DNA from: Streptosporangiales bacterium
Lineage (GTDB): Bacteria; Actinomycetota; Actinomycetes; Streptosporangiales; WHSR01
Length of the DNA stretch: 48,884 nt
Assembly (NCBI GenBank): GCA_009379995.1
Contig: WHSR01000032.1
Location: 1-48,884, forward strand
Reading direction: 5' to 3'
Under the pieces are notes generated by a model, which had not been told where the DNA came from, ran no database searches, and saw nothing but the letters and a program-made list of their open reading frames with translations. Both the position numbers and the translations under genes were made by a program. Positions 38,767 through 46,842 of the stretch are shown piece by piece. Positions within the stretch are counted from its first letter, which is position 1. Each line of letters opens with the position of its first letter.

Positions 38767-39599
38767 TGCGCGCCGCGGTCCTCGGTTCACCCATCGCGCA
38801 TTCGCTTTCCCCGGTCCTGCACCGGGCGGCCTACGCGACCCTGGGTCTGGATTGGACCTACGAGGCCATCGAGTGCGACGAGGAGCGGCTGGCCAAATTC
38901 CTCGACTCCCTGGACCGGTCCTGGGCCGGGCTCTCCCTGACGATGCCGCTCAAGCGTGCCGTGCTGCCGCTGCTGGACGAGGTATCCGGAGCCGCCACGG
39001 CGGTCGGTGGGGCGAACACGGTGGTGTTCCGCGAGGGCCGGCGCGTCGGCCACAACACCGACGTGGGCGGGATGGTGGACGCCCTGCGGGACGGCGGTGT
39101 GCGGGGGGTGGGCTCGGCGGCCGTGCTCGGCGCCGGGGCGACCGCCTGCTCGACGCTCGCCGCGCTGCGCGACCTCGGTCTCACGGGTGTCGACGTGCTC
39201 GCGCGGAACCCGAGCCGCGCCCGCGACCTGCTGGCGGCAGCGGATCGTCTCGGCGTATCCGTACGGCTCCATCCCTGGGACACGCTCACCGAACTGCTGC
39301 CGACCGAACTGCTCGTCTCGACGGTCCCGTCGGGGGCCGCCGACGGGGTAGCGCCGGTCGTGGCGGGTCGGACCCGCCCCTGCGAGACGCTCTTCGACGT
39401 GGTGTACGACCCCTGGCCGACCAAGCTGGCGACCGCGGCGCAGGCGGCCGGATGCCGCGTGGTGGGGGGCCTCTCCCTGCTCGTGCGGCAGGCCGCGCGG
39501 CAGGCGGAGCTGATGACAGGCCTCGTTCCCGCGCCGGTCGAGGCCATGCGCGACGCGGGCGAGGAGGCGCTGCGGCGTCGCTCCCCTCATCGTCCGTGA
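38763..39599 (+). CDS. aroE: Shikimate dehydrogenase
   Basis: A 278-residue NADP-dependent enzyme of aromatic amino-acid synthesis. Substrate motif SPIAHSLSPVLHRAAY, catalytic lysine in LSLTMPLKRAV, aspartate in HNTDVGG, and nucleotide-binding loop VLGAGATACSTLAAL are all present. Coupled to mltG by ATGA, the order known from M. tuberculosis. In many actinobacteria aroC, aroK and aroB follow; here the infC operon comes next, so the rest of the shikimate genes are elsewhere. Confidence 0.94.
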   Translation: MMRAAVLGSPIAHSLSPVLHRAAYATLGLDWTYEAIECDEERLAKFLDSLDRSWAGLSLTMPLKRAVLPLLDEVSGAATAVGGANTVVFREGRRVGHNTDVGGMVDALRDGGVRGVGSAAVLGAGATACSTLAALRDLGLTGVDVLARNPSRARDLLAAADRLGVSVRLHPWDTLTELLPTELLVSTVPSGAADGVAPVVAGRTRPCETLFDVVYDPWPTKLATAAQAAGCRVVGGLSLLVRQAARQAELMTGLVPAPVEAMRDAGEEALRRRSPHRP

Positions 39600-39656
39600 T
39601 CCCGACCCCTGGCCGTTTTCAGAAAGCCGGGCGCAGGGAATACCAAAGCGGCAGCG

Positions 39657-39893
39657 TATGCTGTTACTCTTACACGCCGACCGAGTTCCGGTGCCTTCGG
39701 CGCCGGGCTCGCAAAGCGGAGGTCTTCCTCCCACCTGGCCGGCTCGAGGGCCGGCGGGTCAACCTGCGGCGCAACGGTCGTCGCATCGGTGGTGGGCCCC
39801 GCATTGCATGTCGTGCGGGGCTTTCCTGTTGGAAAGCCCGGCAAGGCATCGGTCGGCGGCCATACCCAATAAACGTGCCCTGAAGGAGGCCCC
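39657..39893 (+). promoter_or_regulatory. infC leader with attenuator-like alternative hairpins
   Basis: TATGCT at 39657-39662 is a possible -10 box, giving a leader of about 225 nt. Hairpin A pairs GCCCCGCA (39796-39803) with TGCGGGGC (39814-39821) and is followed by TTTCCTGTT, a terminator-like layout. Hairpin B pairs GGGCTTTCC (39818-39826) with GGAAAGCCC (39831-39839) around a 4-base loop. A and B share 39818-39821 and exclude each other. Smaller stems lie upstream (GGAGG-TCTT-CCTCC near 39720 and GCCGGC repeats near 39745). This suggests control of the IF3-L35-L20 operon by attenuation. A short open frame from ATG 39808 crosses the infC start and may or may not be translated. Confidence 0.5.
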
Positions 39894-40475
39894 ATCAGCG
39901 CCGAGCTCCGCATCAACGAGCGTATTCGCGTACCCGAGGTCCGACTCGTCGGCCCGAGCGGCGAACAGGTAGGCATCGTGTCCATCGGCGACGCCCTCCG
40001 GCTCGCTCAGGAGGCGGATCTCGACCTCGTCGAGGTCGCCCCGACTGCCCGTCCACCGGTGTGCAAGCTGATGGACTACGGCAAGTACAAGTACGAGTCG
40101 GCTTTGAAGGCCCGGGAGGCGCGGCGCAACCAGGCGCAGACGGTCATCAAGGAGATCAAGCTCCGACCGAAGATCGACCCGCACGACTACGGCACCAAGC
40201 GGGGCCACGTCGAGCGGTTCCTCAAGCAGGGTGACAAGGTCAAGGTCACGATCATGTTCCGTGGCCGCGAGCAGTCCCGGCCGGAGCTGGGCTTCCGGCT
40301 GCTGCAGCGGCTGGCGGAGGACATCCAGGAGCTCGGGTACATCGAGGCGGCTCCGAAGCAGGATGGTCGTAACATGATCATGGTTGTCGCCCCGCATCGG
40401 AGGAAGGGCGGCGAGGCACGCGCCGGACGTACCCCCGAACGACCTCGCCGGCCCGGTCAGGCCGCGCCGGCCTGA
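39894..40475 (+). CDS. infC: Translation initiation factor IF-3, starting at ATC
   Basis: 193 residues. GAAGGAGG lies 4-5 bp before ATC at 39894, and translation from ATC gives [20 protein letters not shown], matching the IF-3 N-terminus of mycobacteria residue for residue in the core. No ATG, GTG or TTG upstream fits; the first internal standard start (GTG 39978) would remove the conserved N-terminal domain start. The N-domain ([13 protein letters not shown]), linker and C-domain ([17 protein letters not shown]) are complete. IF-3 checks the start codon, so a poor start codon lets it limit its own synthesis, as with ATT in E. coli infC. Confidence 0.93.
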   Translation: MSAELRINERIRVPEVRLVGPSGEQVGIVSIGDALRLAQEADLDLVEVAPTARPPVCKLMDYGKYKYESALKAREARRNQAQTVIKEIKLRPKIDPHDYGTKRGHVERFLKQGDKVKVTIMFRGREQSRPELGFRLLQRLAEDIQELGYIEAAPKQDGRNMIMVVAPHRRKGGEARAGRTPERPRRPGQAAPA

Positions 40476-40557
40476 CCGCCTGACGATCACACCACTAAGC
40501 CGTCCGCGTACGTACCGGCCCGGCTGGGCGCGGTAGGGGAGGGAGACGAAGGCCACC

Positions 40558-40755
40558 ATGCCCAGGAAGAAGAAGTCGCACAGCGGTACCACCAAGCGAT
40601 TCCGGCTGACCGGTACCGGTAAGGTGATGCGCCGGCGGGCCAACAGGTCCCACTACTTCGAGCACAAGCCGGCGACCCTGAAGCGCCGCCTTGCGAACGA
40701 GGTCACGGTGTCGCGAGCCGACGCCAACAAGGTCAGGAAGCTGCTGAGCCATTAA
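40558..40755 (+). CDS. rpmI: Ribosomal protein bL35
   Basis: 65 residues, basic, with the family sequence KKSHSGTTKRFRLTGTGKVM and the C-terminal VSRADANKVRKLL. Part of the large subunit. GGGAGGGAG upstream of the ATG. Second gene of the infC-rpmI-rplT operon. Confidence 0.96.
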   Translation: MPRKKKSHSGTTKRFRLTGTGKVMRRRANRSHYFEHKPATLKRRLANEVTVSRADANKVRKLLSH

Positions 40756-40800
40756 CTGGGTCGGTTGCTGGGCAGTCGGGCCCTGTGAAGGAGGGAAGAC

Positions 40801-41178
40801 GTGGCACGCGTGAAGCGGGCAGTGGGCGCGCACAAGAAGCGCCGTGTTGTCCTTGAGCGGGCGAGCGGATACCGAGGCCAGCGTTCGCGGCTGTACCGCA
40901 AGGCCAAGGAGCAGATGCTCCATTCGATGTCGTACGCCTACCGGGACCGCCGGGACCGCAAGGGCAACTTCCGCCGGCTGTGGATCCAGCGCATCAACGC
41001 GGCGGCTCGGCAGAACGGCATCACCTACAACCGGTTCGTCCAGGGCCTCAAGGCCGCCGGCGTCGAGGTGGACCGCAAGATGCTGGCCGACCTCGCGGTC
41101 AACGACTCGCAGGCCTTCGCCGCACTCGTGGAGGTCGCGCGGGACGCACTGCCGAGCGACAGCACCGCAGCGGCCTGA
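40801..41178 (+). CDS. rplT: Ribosomal protein bL20
   Basis: 125 residues, starting [20 protein letters not shown], with the conserved [20 protein letters not shown]. bL20 assembles the 50S subunit and in other bacteria represses its own operon by binding the infC leader; the leader structure here makes that possible but not shown. GTG start after GAAGGAGG. Confidence 0.97.
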   Translation: MARVKRAVGAHKKRRVVLERASGYRGQRSRLYRKAKEQMLHSMSYAYRDRRDRKGNFRRLWIQRINAAARQNGITYNRFVQGLKAAGVEVDRKMLADLAVNDSQAFAALVEVARDALPSDSTAAA

Positions 41179-41194
41179 GCACGGCTTACACGCG

Positions 41195-42031
41195 GTGAGG
41201 CGGGAGTTCACGAACCAGAGTTCGCCTCGGGTCAAGGGCGTCCGCCGCCTCGCCAAGCGGACCTTCCGGCAGCGAGAACGTCTCTTCCTCGCCGAGGGGC
41301 CGCAGGGAATCCGGGAGGCGCTGGCCGTACCCGGGATCCTCGTCGAGCTTTTCGCCACGGCAGAGGCGGAGATCCGGCATCCGGACGTGATCGAGCGCGC
41401 GACGGCCGCGCAGGTGCCCGTCTACCGGGTAAGCGGCGAGGTCATGGGAGAGCTCGCGCAGACGATCACTCCTCAGGGGCTGCTCGGGGTATGCCGCTTC
41501 GTCGATGTAGGGCTGGAGCAGGCCCTGCCGGACGGACCGCGTCTCGTCGTGGTGCTCGCCCACGTCCGCGACCCCGGAAACGCCGGCACCGTGCTGCGTA
41601 CCGCCGACGCCGCCGGTGCGGATGTGGTGATCTTCACCGACGCCTGTGTCGATCCGTACAACGCCAAGTGCGTCCGTGCCTCCGCCGGCAGCCTCTTCCA
41701 CGTCACGCTCGTGGTCGGGGTGACGGTTCGCGCCGCCGCACAGGCGCTGTCCGCGGCCGGTGTGCGGGTCCTCGCGGCCGACGGCCGTGCTCCCCGGACC
41801 ATCGACGCCGCGTTGGACGAGGGGTGCCTCGCCGGGCCGACCGCGTGGGTGTTCGGCAACGAGGCGTGGGGGCTGGCCGACGGCGTGATGGGCCTCGTCG
41901 ACGGCGCGCTGCGGGTACCCATCTACGGCGGTGCGGAGAGCCTCAATCTGGCCACCGCTGCAGCCGTGTGCCTGTACGCCTCGGCTCGGGCCCAGCGCGT
42001 GGGTGGTGACTCCGGAGACGGCGCCCAGTAG
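41195..42031 (+). CDS. SpoU-family rRNA/tRNA 2'-O-methyltransferase
   Basis: 278 residues. An N-terminal substrate-binding domain (RLAKRTFRQRERLFLAEGPQ) is followed by the SPOUT domain with its three motifs: DPGNAGTVLRTADAAGAD, TAWVFGNEAWGL and IYGGAESLNLATAAAVCLY, which form the trefoil knot and SAM site. It methylates a ribose 2'-OH in rRNA or tRNA; the exact base cannot be read. GTG at 41195, 16 bp after rplT, with no clear ribosome site, so translation is probably coupled to rplT. This rplT-SpoU-histidine kinase-pheST order is common in actinobacteria. Confidence 0.9.
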   Translation: MRREFTNQSSPRVKGVRRLAKRTFRQRERLFLAEGPQGIREALAVPGILVELFATAEAEIRHPDVIERATAAQVPVYRVSGEVMGELAQTITPQGLLGVCRFVDVGLEQALPDGPRLVVVLAHVRDPGNAGTVLRTADAAGADVVIFTDACVDPYNAKCVRASAGSLFHVTLVVGVTVRAAAQALSAAGVRVLAADGRAPRTIDAALDEGCLAGPTAWVFGNEAWGLADGVMGLVDGALRVPIYGGAESLNLATAAAVCLYASARAQRVGGDSGDGAQ

Positions 42032-42086
42032 AGTCTGGTGGCGATTTCCCGTGAGATGGCCGGCATCGGCAGAGGTGGAGGCGGTC

Positions 42087-43184
42087 GTGTTCGGAGACGA
42101 GGCCGACGACCACGATGCCCTCGTGGCGGCTTTCTCCCCGGATGAGCTGCCGGACGGGCTTCTCGTCGCCGACCGAGACGGACGGGTAGTCGTCTTCAAC
42201 CGCGCGGCGACCCGACTCACCGGGATCGACGAGCGGGCGGCACTCGGCCGTGACTTCCGGGACGTCCTCCCGCTGCGCGACCACGACGGCCACGACTGGT
42301 GGAAGCACACCGATCCGTACGGCGGACTGCGCACCCGCACCCAACAGACCGAGCGTTTCCTGCAGCTGCCCGGTGGGCGGGAGGCTCTCGTCACCGCACG
42401 CTACGTTCGCCAGCCGAAGCGCTGCGGTGACGTCGTACGCCTGGTGGTGAGCTTCCGCGACGCGAGTCACCGCGGTCGGCAGGAGCGCAGCCGCGCCAAC
42501 CTCGTCTCCACGGTGGCGCACGAGCTGCGCTCGCCGCTCACCAGCGTCAAGGGGTTCACCGCGACCCTGCTGACCAAGTGGAGCCGCTTCACCGACGACC
42601 AGAAGCGGGTGATGTTGGAGACCGTCAACGCCGACGCCGACCGGGTGACCCGGCTGATCACCGAGCTGTTGGACGTCTCCCGCATCGAGTCCGGCCGGCT
42701 GGAGGTACGCCGTCAGGTCGTCGACGTGATAGCGGCCGCCCGGAAGGTCATCGCCGGCCGGGTGGCCGCCGGCGAGTCGGAGGACCGGTTCCGGCTGCGG
42801 GTACGGGACGGACTCCCGGAGATGTGGCTCGACCCCGACAAGATCGAACAGATCCTCGGTAACCTCGTGGAAAACGCCGTGCGCCACGGCGGTGGTACTG
42901 TCACCATCGTTGTAGAGCCCCTCGAGGGTCGAGTTGGAGACGCGCAGATGTACGGAGCCGCGGTGTCGGTGTGCGACGAGGGCGAGGGCATCCCGCCCGA
43001 GATCGTCCCGCGCGTCTTCCGGCAGTTCTGGCGCGGCAAGCGCCGCAGCGGCACCGGCCTTGGGCTGTTCATCGTCAAGGGGCTCGTCGAGGCCCACGGC
43101 GGGACGATCACCGTCCGCCGGGCGCCGGGCGGCGGCGCGGAGTTTCGATTTATCCTGCCTGCCGGCGCTCCGGACTTCGCCTGA
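42087..43184 (+). CDS. Soluble PAS-domain sensor histidine kinase (orphan)
   Basis: 365 residues with no membrane segment. A PAS domain (LPDGLLVADRDGRVVVFNRA, ~21-125) is followed by the dimerisation/phosphoacceptor helix VSTVAHELRSPLTSVKGF with His145, and a complete ATPase domain: N box LGNLVENAVRHGG, G1 VCDEGEGIPPE, F box FRQFWRG, G2 GTGLGLFIVKG. It should autophosphorylate in the cytosol in response to an internal signal. No response regulator is adjacent. GTG at 42087 follows GGAGG at 5 bp. It lies between a translation-related methyltransferase and pheST, with only short gaps, so may report on translation or metabolism. Confidence 0.9.
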   Translation: MFGDEADDHDALVAAFSPDELPDGLLVADRDGRVVVFNRAATRLTGIDERAALGRDFRDVLPLRDHDGHDWWKHTDPYGGLRTRTQQTERFLQLPGGREALVTARYVRQPKRCGDVVRLVVSFRDASHRGRQERSRANLVSTVAHELRSPLTSVKGFTATLLTKWSRFTDDQKRVMLETVNADADRVTRLITELLDVSRIESGRLEVRRQVVDVIAAARKVIAGRVAAGESEDRFRLRVRDGLPEMWLDPDKIEQILGNLVENAVRHGGGTVTIVVEPLEGRVGDAQMYGAAVSVCDEGEGIPPEIVPRVFRQFWRGKRRSGTGLGLFIVKGLVEAHGGTITVRRAPGGGAEFRFILPAGAPDFA

Positions 43185-43251
43185 GGGATCCGGAAGCCCG
43201 GCAGGCCCTCCCCATACCACGATCGCGCCGTGTCGAGGATTCGTAACCATC

Positions 43252-44373
43252 ATGTCCGCATCGAAACAGTCGTACGACCCGGTCGAGGTCACCCCGCTCC
43301 ACCCGGAGGAGGTGGCGCGGATGCGCGACGAGGCGCTCGGCGCCATCGCGAAGGCGGCCGACCTCGACGAGTTGAAGCATGTCCGCATCGCCCACGCGGG
43401 CGACCGCTCACCGCTCGCGCTCGCCAACCGGGAGATCGGCGCGCTGCCGCCGGCCGCCCGGGCCGACGCGGGCAAGCGGGTCGGTGCCGCCCGCGCCGCC
43501 ATCGCCGAGGCGCTGCGGGCGCGCGAGACGGAGCTGGAGGAAGAGCGCGACCGGCGCGCCCTGGCCGAGGAGGCGGTGGACGTGACGCTGCCGTGGGATC
43601 GCGCTCCCCGCGGCGCCCGCCACCCGCTGACCACGCTCCAGGAGCGCATGGCCGACGTGTTCGTGGCCATGGGCTTCGAGATCGCGGAGGGGCCCGAGGT
43701 CGAGGCGGAGTGGTTCAACTTCGACGCCCTCAACTTCGAACCCGACCACCCGGCGCGCACCATGCAGGACACGCTCTTCGTCGCCGGGGCCTCCGGCGGC
43801 GAGGACTCCGGCGTCCTGCTGCGCACGCACACCTCCCCGGTGCAGGTCCGTGCGTTGCTCGCCCGTCCGCTGCCGGTGTACGTGGTCTGCCCGGGTAAGG
43901 TGTTTCGCTCCGACGAGCCCGATGCCACCCACAGTCCGGTGTTCCACCAGCTCGAAGGGCTGGTGGTGGACGAGGGCATCACCATGGCGCACCTGCGGGG
44001 CGCGATCGACGCCTTCATCGCCGGGATGTTCGGCGAGGGCCTGGCGACCCGCTTCCGGCCGTCGTACTTTCCGTTCACCGAGCCGTCCGCCGAGGTCGAC
44101 ATGCAGTGCTTCGCGTGCCGGGGTGCCTCGGTCGAGCCGGGGGCGCCGCCGTGTCGGGCCTGCAAGTCGGAGGGCTGGATCGAGCTCGGCGGCTGCGGCG
44201 TGGTGAATCCGTGGGTCCTCGTCTCGGCCGGCATCGACCCCGAGCGCTACAGCGGGTGGGCGTTCGGACTGGGCGTCGAGCGCACGCTGATGTTCCGGCA
44301 CGGCGCCGAGGACATGCGCGACATGTTCGAGGGTGACATCCGGTTCACCCTCCCGTTCGGTATGGAGGTGTGA
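43252..44373 (+). CDS. pheS: Phenylalanyl-tRNA synthetase alpha subunit
   Basis: 373 residues. An N-terminal coiled-coil helix pair that grips tRNA-Phe (~15-110) leads into the class II catalytic core: HPLTTLQERMADVFVAMGFE, RTHTSPVQVRALL, GKVFRSDEPDATHSPVFHQLEGL (motif 2), and GWAFGLGVERTLMFRHGAED (motif 3). Two CxxC pairs (CFAC, CRAC) interrupt the core and could bind zinc, a feature of some bacterial PheS. Stop overlaps the pheT start. Confidence 0.96.
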   Translation: MSASKQSYDPVEVTPLHPEEVARMRDEALGAIAKAADLDELKHVRIAHAGDRSPLALANREIGALPPAARADAGKRVGAARAAIAEALRARETELEEERDRRALAEEAVDVTLPWDRAPRGARHPLTTLQERMADVFVAMGFEIAEGPEVEAEWFNFDALNFEPDHPARTMQDTLFVAGASGGEDSGVLLRTHTSPVQVRALLARPLPVYVVCPGKVFRSDEPDATHSPVFHQLEGLVVDEGITMAHLRGAIDAFIAGMFGEGLATRFRPSYFPFTEPSAEVDMQCFACRGASVEPGAPPCRACKSEGWIELGGCGVVNPWVLVSAGIDPERYSGWAFGLGVERTLMFRHGAEDMRDMFEGDIRFTLPFGMEV

Positions 44374-46835
44374 TGCGAGTCCCGCTGTCCTGGCTGCGGG
44401 AGTACGCCGACCTCCCGCCGGTGACGCCGCGCGACGTCGCCGAGAAGCTGATCGGCGTGGGCCTCGAGGTCGAGCGAGTGCAGTCGGTCGGCCACGAGGT
44501 CAAGAACGTCGTCGTCGGCGAGGTCCTCGAGATCGAGGAGCTGGCCGGGGTCAAGAAGCCGATGCGCTACTGCCGGGTCGAAGTCGGTGAGCACGAGGCC
44601 CGCGACATCGTCTGCGGTGCCACCAACTTCGACGTCGGCGCACGGGTGCCGGTGGCGCTGCCCGGCGGGATACTGCCCGGCGGCTTCGAGATCGGGGTCC
44701 GTAAGGCGTACGGACGGATGTCGGAGGGCATGATCTGCTCGGCCCGGGAGCTGGGCCTCGGCGAGGACCACACCGGGATCCTCGTGCTGGACGGCGACCC
44801 ACCGATCGGCGCCGATGCCGTCGAACTGCTGCAGCTGCGCGACGACGTCCTCGACATCGACGTGCTTCCCGACCGGGGCTACTGCCTGTCGGTGCGGGGG
44901 CTGGCCCGGGAGGCCGCGACGGCCTACGGCGTGGGCTTTCGTGACCCGGCCTCCGCCGACCTGCCGGCGGCGGAGGAGGGTTCGTACCCCGCGAGCATCG
45001 CCGACCCGACGGCGTGCGATCGCTTCGTGCTGCGCGCGGTGAGCGGCTTCGACCCGACGCGCGGGACCCCCCTGTGGATGCAGCGCCGGCTCACGCTCGC
45101 CGGAATGCGCCCGGTGTCGCTCGCCGTGGACATCACCAACTATCTGATGATCGAGTTGGGCCAGCCGATCCACGCGTTCGACGGGAGCAAGCTGCACGGG
45201 GAGATAGTGGTACGCAGGGCGAGGCCGGGCGAGCGGCTGGAGACGCTCGACCATGTCGTCCGCGAGCTCGACCCGGACGACATCCTGATCACCGACTCCT
45301 CGGGGCCGATCTCGATGGCCGGCACGATGGGTGGCCTGTCCACCGAGATCGACGACGCGTCCACCGACATGGTCGTCGAGGCGGCGCACTTCTCCGCGGC
45401 CGGCACGGCCCGGATGAGCCGGCGGCACCGGCTGTCCAGCGAGGCTTCGTACCGCTTCGAGCGCGGCGTCGACCGGGAGCTGCCGCTGTACGCCTCCGCG
45501 AAGGCGGTACGGCTGCTGGCCGAGCTGGGTGGCGCGACCGTGCTGCCCGGACGCACCCATGCGGAGGTGGACACCCCCCGGACGACGATCACCATTGCGG
45601 CCGATCATCCGGGCCGGGTCGCCGGCACCACGTACGGCAGGGAGACCGTGGTGCGCCGGCTGCGGGACGTCGGCTGCGAGGTCGACGGCGGTGACACGCT
45701 TACCGTGACCGCACCGACCTGGCGACCCGACCTGCGCGACCCCAACGACCTGGCCGAGGAGGTCATCCGGCTCGAGGGATATCAGAAGCTGCCGTCGGTC
45801 CCGCCGCAGGCGCCGGCGGGCGGTGGCCTCACCCCCGGTCAGCGCCTCCGCAGGCGGGTGGGTCAGGCGCTGGCCGCGGCCGGGTACGTCGAGGTGCTCA
45901 CCCCTCCGTTCCTGTCCGGGCAGGACTGGGATCGCCTGCACCTGCCGCCGGACGACGCGCGGCGACGCTGCCTGGAGGTCGCCAACCCGCTGTCCGAGGA
46001 CGAGCCGCTGCTGCGCACCACGCTCCTCCCGGGAATGCTGCGTGCGCTGCTGCGGAACGTGGGACGCGGCTTCCCCGACGTTTCGCTGTACGAGATGGGG
46101 CTGGTCTACCTGCCCCTCGAGGGTGCGCCGGCGCCGCCCAGGCTGCCGGTCGACCGCGGCCCCACCCAGGAGGAGATCGCGTCCGTTGACGCGGCGCTGC
46201 CGGACCAGCCGCACCACGTGGCCGTCGTGTTGGCCGGTGACCGCGTGCCGGCTGGCTGGTGGGGGAAAGGCCGGGAGGCGAGCTGGGCCGACGCGATCGA
46301 GTCGGCGCGCGAGGTCGCCCGCGCCGCCGGGGTCGACCTGACCGTAAGCGCGGATCAGCGTGCCCCGTGGCATCCCGGGCGGTGCGCCGCCCTGGTGATG
46401 GACGGACAGGTGGTCGGGCACGCGGGGGAGCTGCACCCGCGGGTGACGCAGGCCTACGAGCTCCCGGCGCGTACCTGTGCGATGGAACTCGACCCGTCCC
46501 GCGTCGAGGCCGCGACATCCGGTCCGGCAGAGCCGCCGCGGCTGTCGGCGTACCCGGTGGCGACCCTGGACGTCGCCTTGATGATCGCCGACGACGTGCC
46601 CGCGGCGGACGTCGAGGATGCGCTCCGCAGTGGCGCCGGCGAGCTGCTGGAGTCGATCCGGCTCTTCGACATCTACACCGGAGCGCAGGTGGGCGAGGGC
46701 CGCAGGTCAATCGCGTACGCGCTTCGGTTCCGCGCGCCCGACCGCACGCTCACCGCGGAGGAGACCACGGCGGCCCGGGACGCCGCCGCCGCCGAGGCGG
46801 CCCGCCGCACCGGCGCCGTCCTGCGCGGCGGCTGA
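44373..46835 (+). CDS. pheT: Phenylalanyl-tRNA synthetase beta subunit
   Basis: 820 residues, the normal length. Domain order: N-terminal MRVPLSWLREYADLPP, the tRNA-binding EMAP/OB domain (VGEHEARDIVCGATNFDVGA), the B3/B4 editing core (RDVLDIDVLPDRGYCLSVRG, AVDITNYLMIELGQPIHAFD), the catalytic-like domain (VANPLSEDEPLLRTTLLPGM) and the C-terminal ferredoxin-like anticodon domain (SIRLFDIYTG). Forms the (alpha-beta)2 enzyme with PheS. ATG at 44373 shares one base with the pheS stop; GTG at 44370 is an alternative. Only 7 bp separate its stop from that of the convergent gene. The arginine genes that follow pheT in many actinobacteria are not here. Confidence 0.96.
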   Translation: MRVPLSWLREYADLPPVTPRDVAEKLIGVGLEVERVQSVGHEVKNVVVGEVLEIEELAGVKKPMRYCRVEVGEHEARDIVCGATNFDVGARVPVALPGGILPGGFEIGVRKAYGRMSEGMICSARELGLGEDHTGILVLDGDPPIGADAVELLQLRDDVLDIDVLPDRGYCLSVRGLAREAATAYGVGFRDPASADLPAAEEGSYPASIADPTACDRFVLRAVSGFDPTRGTPLWMQRRLTLAGMRPVSLAVDITNYLMIELGQPIHAFDGSKLHGEIVVRRARPGERLETLDHVVRELDPDDILITDSSGPISMAGTMGGLSTEIDDASTDMVVEAAHFSAAGTARMSRRHRLSSEASYRFERGVDRELPLYASAKAVRLLAELGGATVLPGRTHAEVDTPRTTITIAADHPGRVAGTTYGRETVVRRLRDVGCEVDGGDTLTVTAPTWRPDLRDPNDLAEEVIRLEGYQKLPSVPPQAPAGGGLTPGQRLRRRVGQALAAAGYVEVLTPPFLSGQDWDRLHLPPDDARRRCLEVANPLSEDEPLLRTTLLPGMLRALLRNVGRGFPDVSLYEMGLVYLPLEGAPAPPRLPVDRGPTQEEIASVDAALPDQPHHVAVVLAGDRVPAGWWGKGREASWADAIESAREVARAAGVDLTVSADQRAPWHPGRCAALVMDGQVVGHAGELHPRVTQAYELPARTCAMELDPSRVEAATSGPAEPPRLSAYPVATLDVALMIADDVPAADVEDALRSGAGELLESIRLFDIYTGAQVGEGRRSIAYALRFRAPDRTLTAEETTAARDAAAAEAARRTGAVLRGG

Positions 46836-46842
46836 AGGGCTC

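Noticed and set aside
39658..39972. Leader peptide beginning MLLLLHADR with two TTA codons, upstream of infC.
   Set aside because: Its ATG lies inside the likely -10 box (39657-39662), so it would not be transcribed, and no ribosome site precedes it.
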